From SIG607 sp045648445 (lineage in GTDB: Bacteria; Bacillota; Clostridia; Oscillospirales; Acutalibacteraceae): DNA of 17,767 nucleotides. Below the pieces are notes generated by a model, which was not told where the DNA came from, did not search any database, and saw only the letters and a list, made by a program, of their open reading frames with translations. Positions 14,490-17,767 of this stretch are shown here, piece by piece. A program made the translations under genes and the position numbers. Numbering within the stretch: the stretch's first letter is position 1; every line of letters begins with the position of its first letter. Location: contig JAZRNY010000024.1 in the NCBI GenBank assembly GCA_045648445.1, forward strand, positions 1 through 17,767, written 5' to 3'.

Positions 14490-15338
14490 TTACCCAAATA
14501 AATAGGGCACTCTTCCTTTTATGCAAGAATCGTATATATAGGTTTTGCCTGCATTTATATCTTCTTTCAAATTTGCCCCGTGAGTGGCGGTAGTAATTAC
14601 TAATTTATCCATATTTTCACCTGCAAAGCAGCAACTTACGGGGATTTTTACAGGAACACTTATATATTCTTTAACCTGCATATCAAAAGTATCTACCACT
14701 GCGATATGACGTTTGCCCCAACATGCAACGTACAAAAAGTCGTTTTGTGCTATTGTGAAGCCATCAACACCGGGTACTGATATTTGTCTATTGGTAAAAG
14801 TGATATTACCACTTTGTTTATCAAAGTTGTATTCCTTTATTATGCCGGTGTCGCTATCGGTGTGGTAAAAACGTTTTTCATCCATAGACCAATCAAATCC
14901 ATTTGAAAGCAGAAGACCGTCAAGTAGAATTTTTACGTTGCCGTTTTTATCAATACTGTATAGTTTTCCGTCGATTTCTTCTCCTATACCTTTTGTTTTT
15001 CTGCTCATAGTACCAATGTAAAGTTTGCCGTCGGGACCGACCTTGGCATCGTTACCGTATTTTATGTTATATTTGTTTGTATCGTAAATCGGGGTTGTGG
15101 TATTATCGTCATTTAGTATAAAAGCGCCGTCTTGAAAAGAAATAAGCATTTTACCTTCTTTTGAAAAGGCAAAAGCACTAACTCCAAAGGGTAGCATACG
15201 AGAAGTGACCTCTTTAGTTGATATATCGATTTTTAAAATTTCGTTGGTAAATCCGTTTGTTTGGTATAGTTTTTGGTCAAATTCGTTCCAAATCGGACCT
15301 TCTCCGATAATGCACTGTTTGTGTGATAAAATTTCCAT
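14490..15338 (-). CDS. SMP-30/gluconolactonase-like family protein
   Basis: This 282-residue protein matches the SMP-30/regucalcin/gluconolactonase six-bladed beta-propeller family, metal-dependent hydrolases of sugar lactones. Expected metal or substrate residues are in place: Glu13 in GEGPIW, Asn96 in YGNDAKVGPDGKLYIGTM, Asn146 in LSNGFDWS and Asp192 in GVDGF, in the order and spacing of regucalcin Glu18, Asn103, Asn154 and Asp204. There is no signal peptide, so it is cytoplasmic. It starts five bases after the GRE stop, with AGGAG inside the GRE end. I infer that it opens a sugar lactone belonging to the same pathway as the GRE; the exact lactone is unknown, and some family members act on other esters. 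Confidence 0.9.
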   Translation of the reverse strand: MEILSHKQCIIGEGPIWNEFDQKLYQTNGFTNEILKIDISTKEVTSRMLPFGVSAFAFSKEGKMLISFQDGAFILNDDNTTTPIYDTNKYNIKYGNDAKVGPDGKLYIGTMSRKTKGIGEEIDGKLYSIDKNGNVKILLDGLLLSNGFDWSMDEKRFYHTDSDTGIIKEYNFDKQSGNITFTNRQISVPGVDGFTIAQNDFLYVACWGKRHIAVVDTFDMQVKEYISVPVKIPVSCCFAGENMDKLVITTATHGANLKEDINAGKTYIYDSCIKGRVPYLFG

Positions 15339-15343
15339 AGCGT

Positions 15344-17572
15344 TTATATAAGCTCCTCAGCCTGACGGATAAAGCCGTCTTGTTCTACTTTTGTTATATT
15401 GTTAAAGAGTACGTTCCAACCGCAAACCCTTATTTGTAAATCCTTATATTTTTCGGGTTCTTTTTGAGCAGCACGTAAGGTATCGGCATCAAAAACGTTT
15501 ATATGCATAGCGTGACCTCCACGTTTCATAAAGGTCATAAGCAACGAGTACATAGCATTTAAACCATCTTCACCCTTCACAGCAGAGGGGAGAAGCCCTA
15601 AATCAAGACAAGCATCGCTTGTAAAGCGTGTAGCGTCAATTTTGGTGGCAGAAAGTATTGCCGCCGTTGCACCCTCTTTGTTCATACCCATAGAAGCAGA
15701 AATATTTTTGGCAAGTTCCTGACCTTTTAATCTGCCGTTAGGTGAGGAAGCGGTTTTTGGCGCTTGCATATATGACATACGAGCAACGTGCATACCAAAG
15801 TTCCATTTGCCGCCTCTTAAACTGCTGTTTGGTCTGTTGCAAACCTTTTGACACAAAAAATTTACTATGTCGGTAGCAAAATAATCGGGCAGGTCTTTGT
15901 TATTTCCCCATTTGTCATGGTCATTAAGTAAAGTAAGTCTTAATTTTTCGTTACCGTTAAAATCATTATCTAAAATATCTCTGAGTTCATTAAGGGTTAA
16001 TAACTTTTGGTCAAACACGTATTTTTTTATATTTGTAAGGGAATCAACTGTATCAGCAATAAAACCAAACATAAGACAAGAATCGTTGGTTGTACCACCA
16101 CCACATAAAGCGTCTTTACCTGTATTTAAAGCACTTTCGTATGTTGCATTTAGCATATTCATTGGGTTTATTGTACTTAAATAACCCTCGAAATCGTTTA
16201 CTATTTCAATGGCTAAATCAATAGTGGCAGACAGTTGATTTTTGTATTCAATATAAAAATCATCAAAATCGGTATATTCTTCTGCTTTTTTGCAGTCTCT
16301 GAGTTTAAACTGTTTTTTTACGGCATCATATCCCTCGTGCATGGCAAATTCAAGTGGCTTTAATAAATTAAAGTAATTCATACCTATGTTCATAGCGCTT
16401 TGGGGAGAATATTCGTAACACCCCTTTACGTCGGCAAGACGCGCGTCTTCTTTAGAAATACCTACGTTCATCATAGCCTTTCTTATGGTGTCATCGTTTA
16501 CAAATACAATGCTGTTGTGACCGCGTCTTATCATATCAAGGGCTTTTAATATAAAATCCTTTGGTGTGCTGTCAGCAATCTTGATTTGAATTTTGGGGTT
16601 AAGGATATTAAGTTTATCATAAACTTCGAGGAACAAATAGGAAAGTTCGTTAATTTCGGTTGATTCATCCTCTTTACAACCGCCTAAAAATACAGGCTGA
16701 CCCCAATAACTTCCAATAGCGGAGAACTGCAAAAGGAAATAAGCAAGGTCACTTTTGATTTCATCTTTCGTAACACCGGTTTTTATATCGTTTAAATAGT
16801 ATTTATATAACAGTCGGTCGAAGTTGCAAAGACTTCTTACCTGAAGCCCCTCGATATGTTCACTTATCATAAAGTAAATATAATCAAAAAGCAAAACTTC
16901 GTAAAAGGTTGAGGGCGGATTATTTCTTAAATTTGAAAGCGCAACAAAAAGACGCTCGTTATCATCAATTTTAGATCTGCTTATAAGGCGGTCAATAAAG
17001 TGAAGTATAGATTCATAGGTGATTTTTATTCCGTCAAAAAAGTGGGTTTGTTCGGGTGCTAACAACTCGAAGCGTGAACGTTGTTTTTCAGCATTTTCTA
17101 AAAGACCTTTAAAGCCGAGTTTAAATGCTAAATCAAAGTTTGGCACAGAATGGTCGTAATCGGGCCAAGTAGTACAAACACCAAAACTATCCAATTGGGA
17201 TTTTTTTGGAGCGAGTTCCTTTGAAAAGCAGGTACTTCGAATTTGTTTGTTAAGAGTGTTTATAACGGTTTGGTTAAGAGGACGGTCGATGGCGTTTATG
17301 GCAGGGAAGATGTCGCGCTTATCACAACTAATGCGCGTGTTGTTTAAGACGAATTCGACAGCCTTCGCTTTGCGAATTGGGGAAGGAAAATCTTTTAAAG
17401 TGTTTTCATCAAGTGTTGTTAGTTCACTGACAATATCGTCGCAATTCATACCACTGTTTTTATCAAAAATAACGTCATTTCTTATATAGACGTTAAAAGA
17501 ATCAAAGGGTTCATTTTGCAAATGATATTTATTCATTACGTAGTTATAATTGGTTTCGGACATAAATTTCAT
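15344..17572 (-). CDS. glycyl radical enzyme of unknown substrate (PFL-like family)
   Basis: This 742-residue enzyme is a full-length GRE. The PFL-like barrel spans roughly residues 60-600 and the glycyl radical domain 630-742. The radical loop is RVCGWN (715-720, Gly718). The active-site cysteine is Cys385 in KGCYEYS, with Glu387 two residues later. This Cys-x-Glu pattern is that of dehydratase, lyase and decarboxylase GREs and excludes pyruvate formate-lyase, which has Cys-Cys. The GCVEP motif of glycerol, choline and hydroxyproline enzymes is changed to GCYEY, and the WHD segment I recall after it in diol dehydratases is not present. The reaction is therefore unassigned. The ATG at 17572 follows GAGG by seven bases; MSET at 17563 is an alternative start. 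Confidence 0.95.
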   Translation of the reverse strand: MKFMSETNYNYVMNKYHLQNEPFDSFNVYIRNDVIFDKNSGMNCDDIVSELTTLDENTLKDFPSPIRKAKAVEFVLNNTRISCDKRDIFPAINAIDRPLNQTVINTLNKQIRSTCFSKELAPKKSQLDSFGVCTTWPDYDHSVPNFDLAFKLGFKGLLENAEKQRSRFELLAPEQTHFFDGIKITYESILHFIDRLISRSKIDDNERLFVALSNLRNNPPSTFYEVLLFDYIYFMISEHIEGLQVRSLCNFDRLLYKYYLNDIKTGVTKDEIKSDLAYFLLQFSAIGSYWGQPVFLGGCKEDESTEINELSYLFLEVYDKLNILNPKIQIKIADSTPKDFILKALDMIRRGHNSIVFVNDDTIRKAMMNVGISKEDARLADVKGCYEYSPQSAMNIGMNYFNLLKPLEFAMHEGYDAVKKQFKLRDCKKAEEYTDFDDFYIEYKNQLSATIDLAIEIVNDFEGYLSTINPMNMLNATYESALNTGKDALCGGGTTNDSCLMFGFIADTVDSLTNIKKYVFDQKLLTLNELRDILDNDFNGNEKLRLTLLNDHDKWGNNKDLPDYFATDIVNFLCQKVCNRPNSSLRGGKWNFGMHVARMSYMQAPKTASSPNGRLKGQELAKNISASMGMNKEGATAAILSATKIDATRFTSDACLDLGLLPSAVKGEDGLNAMYSLLMTFMKRGGHAMHINVFDADTLRAAQKEPEKYKDLQIRVCGWNVLFNNITKVEQDGFIRQAEELI

Positions 17573-17767
17573 AAAAACACCTCTTAGGTTTTATTATAAT
17601 GGCTTCAGTTACTGTTTCGATAAACTGTAATCATTATAATGACTATGTTGATGTCGAAACATGGCAAAGCCTTATTTCGACTGCGAATTCTTTGAATTCG
17701 CAAACAATTACCAAGGGTAATTGAACATATTCATTGCAATGATATCGAAGTTGCAAAATAACGTTTT
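17573..17767. promoter_or_regulatory. palindrome-rich upstream region of the GRE operon
   Basis: No convincing gene is seen in these 195 bases, which run off the window. On the minus strand two TATAAT boxes occur, at 17598-17593 and 17638-17633, each within CATTATAAT and exactly 40 bases apart, without good -35 boxes. An imperfect palindrome lies at 17609-17630 (TTACTGT...CTGTAA). TCATTATAATGA (17631-17642) and TCATTGCAATGA (17731-17742) share TCATTNNAATGA and are 100 bases apart. Two hairpins, TGCGAATTC/GAATTCGCA (17682-17702) and CAATTACC/GGTAATTG (17705-17723), lie between. Regulator binding is likely; no family is assigned. Confidence 0.5.
17682..17702. terminator. hairpin upstream of the GRE operon
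   Basis: TGCGAATTC (17682-17690) pairs perfectly with GAATTCGCA (17694-17702) around TTT. A second hairpin follows two bases later (17705-17723). Neither is followed by a strong T-run, so each could equally be an operator; the terminator label is tentative. Confidence 0.25.

Noticed and set aside
15344..17572. Naming the GRE as pyruvate formate-lyase (PflB)
   Set aside because: PflB needs two adjacent cysteines at the active site; this enzyme has Cys-Tyr-Glu, and its activase has the extra ferredoxin clusters that PflA lacks.
17599..17724. 41-codon open frame starting ATGGCTTCAG, with a plausible-looking composition
   Set aside because: There is no ribosome binding site before it, and it lies across the promoter boxes and palindromes upstream of the GRE operon. 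A frame this short is expected by chance.
1..17767. CRISPR arrays, insertion sequences, prophage genes, tRNA or rRNA genes
   Set aside because: No regularly spaced repeats, transposase or integrase motifs, or cloverleaf and rRNA signatures were recognised by eye; a tRNA search program was not available.

Overview
The window reads as a chromosomal piece of an AT-rich, low-GC Gram-positive anaerobe, most likely an uncultured gut-type member of the Clostridia. The grounds are strong GGAGG-type ribosome binding sites, a lipobox on the solute-binding protein, near-consensus sigma-A promoters, an oxygen-sensitive glycyl radical enzyme with its activase, and a fucosidase. No rRNA, tRNA, CRISPR array, transposase or phage gene was recognised.

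Layout, left to right. (1) Positions 1-163 are a structured non-coding stretch downstream of a leftward EamA/DMT transporter (164-1057). (2) A rightward TAXI-type TRAP transporter, solute-binding lipoprotein plus fused DctQM permease (1203-4183), ends in a good terminator. (3) A rightward sugar-type locus follows: a regulator with a LacI-like sensor at the N-terminus and a LuxR-like helix-turn-helix at the C-terminus (4404-5510), a DUF5107-TPR protein (5523-7535), a terminator, then a second unit of a ROK sugar kinase and a SIS/GmhA-like isomerase joined by a TAATG overlap (7689-9277). (4) A bidirectional terminator separates this from a leftward housekeeping operon, rsmD - coaD - coiled-coil protein (10844 to 9349). 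(5) A leftward GH29 alpha-L-fucosidase (10973-12196) has its own promoter and a striking inverted repeat over its ribosome binding site. (6) A tight leftward five-gene operon (17572 to 12287) encodes a glycyl radical enzyme (GRE), an SMP-30/gluconolactonase-like protein, a stand-alone glycyl radical domain, a second EamA transporter and the GRE-activating radical SAM enzyme. (7) Positions 17573-17767 are a palindrome-rich upstream region for that operon.

The most interesting part is the GRE operon. The 742-residue enzyme has a Cys-x-Glu active-site motif (GCYE) unlike pyruvate formate-lyase, and an RVCGW radical loop. The third gene encodes only the C-terminal radical domain: by eye about 60 of 110 residues match the GRE C-terminus, including the glycine. 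That is the arrangement of E. coli YfiD/GrcA, which replaces the oxygen-damaged end of pyruvate formate-lyase, but here it is built into the operon of a different GRE of unknown substrate. The lactonase-like gene, the transporter and the adjacent fucosidase suggest, as inference only, breakdown of a sugar or sugar acid from host or plant glycans.
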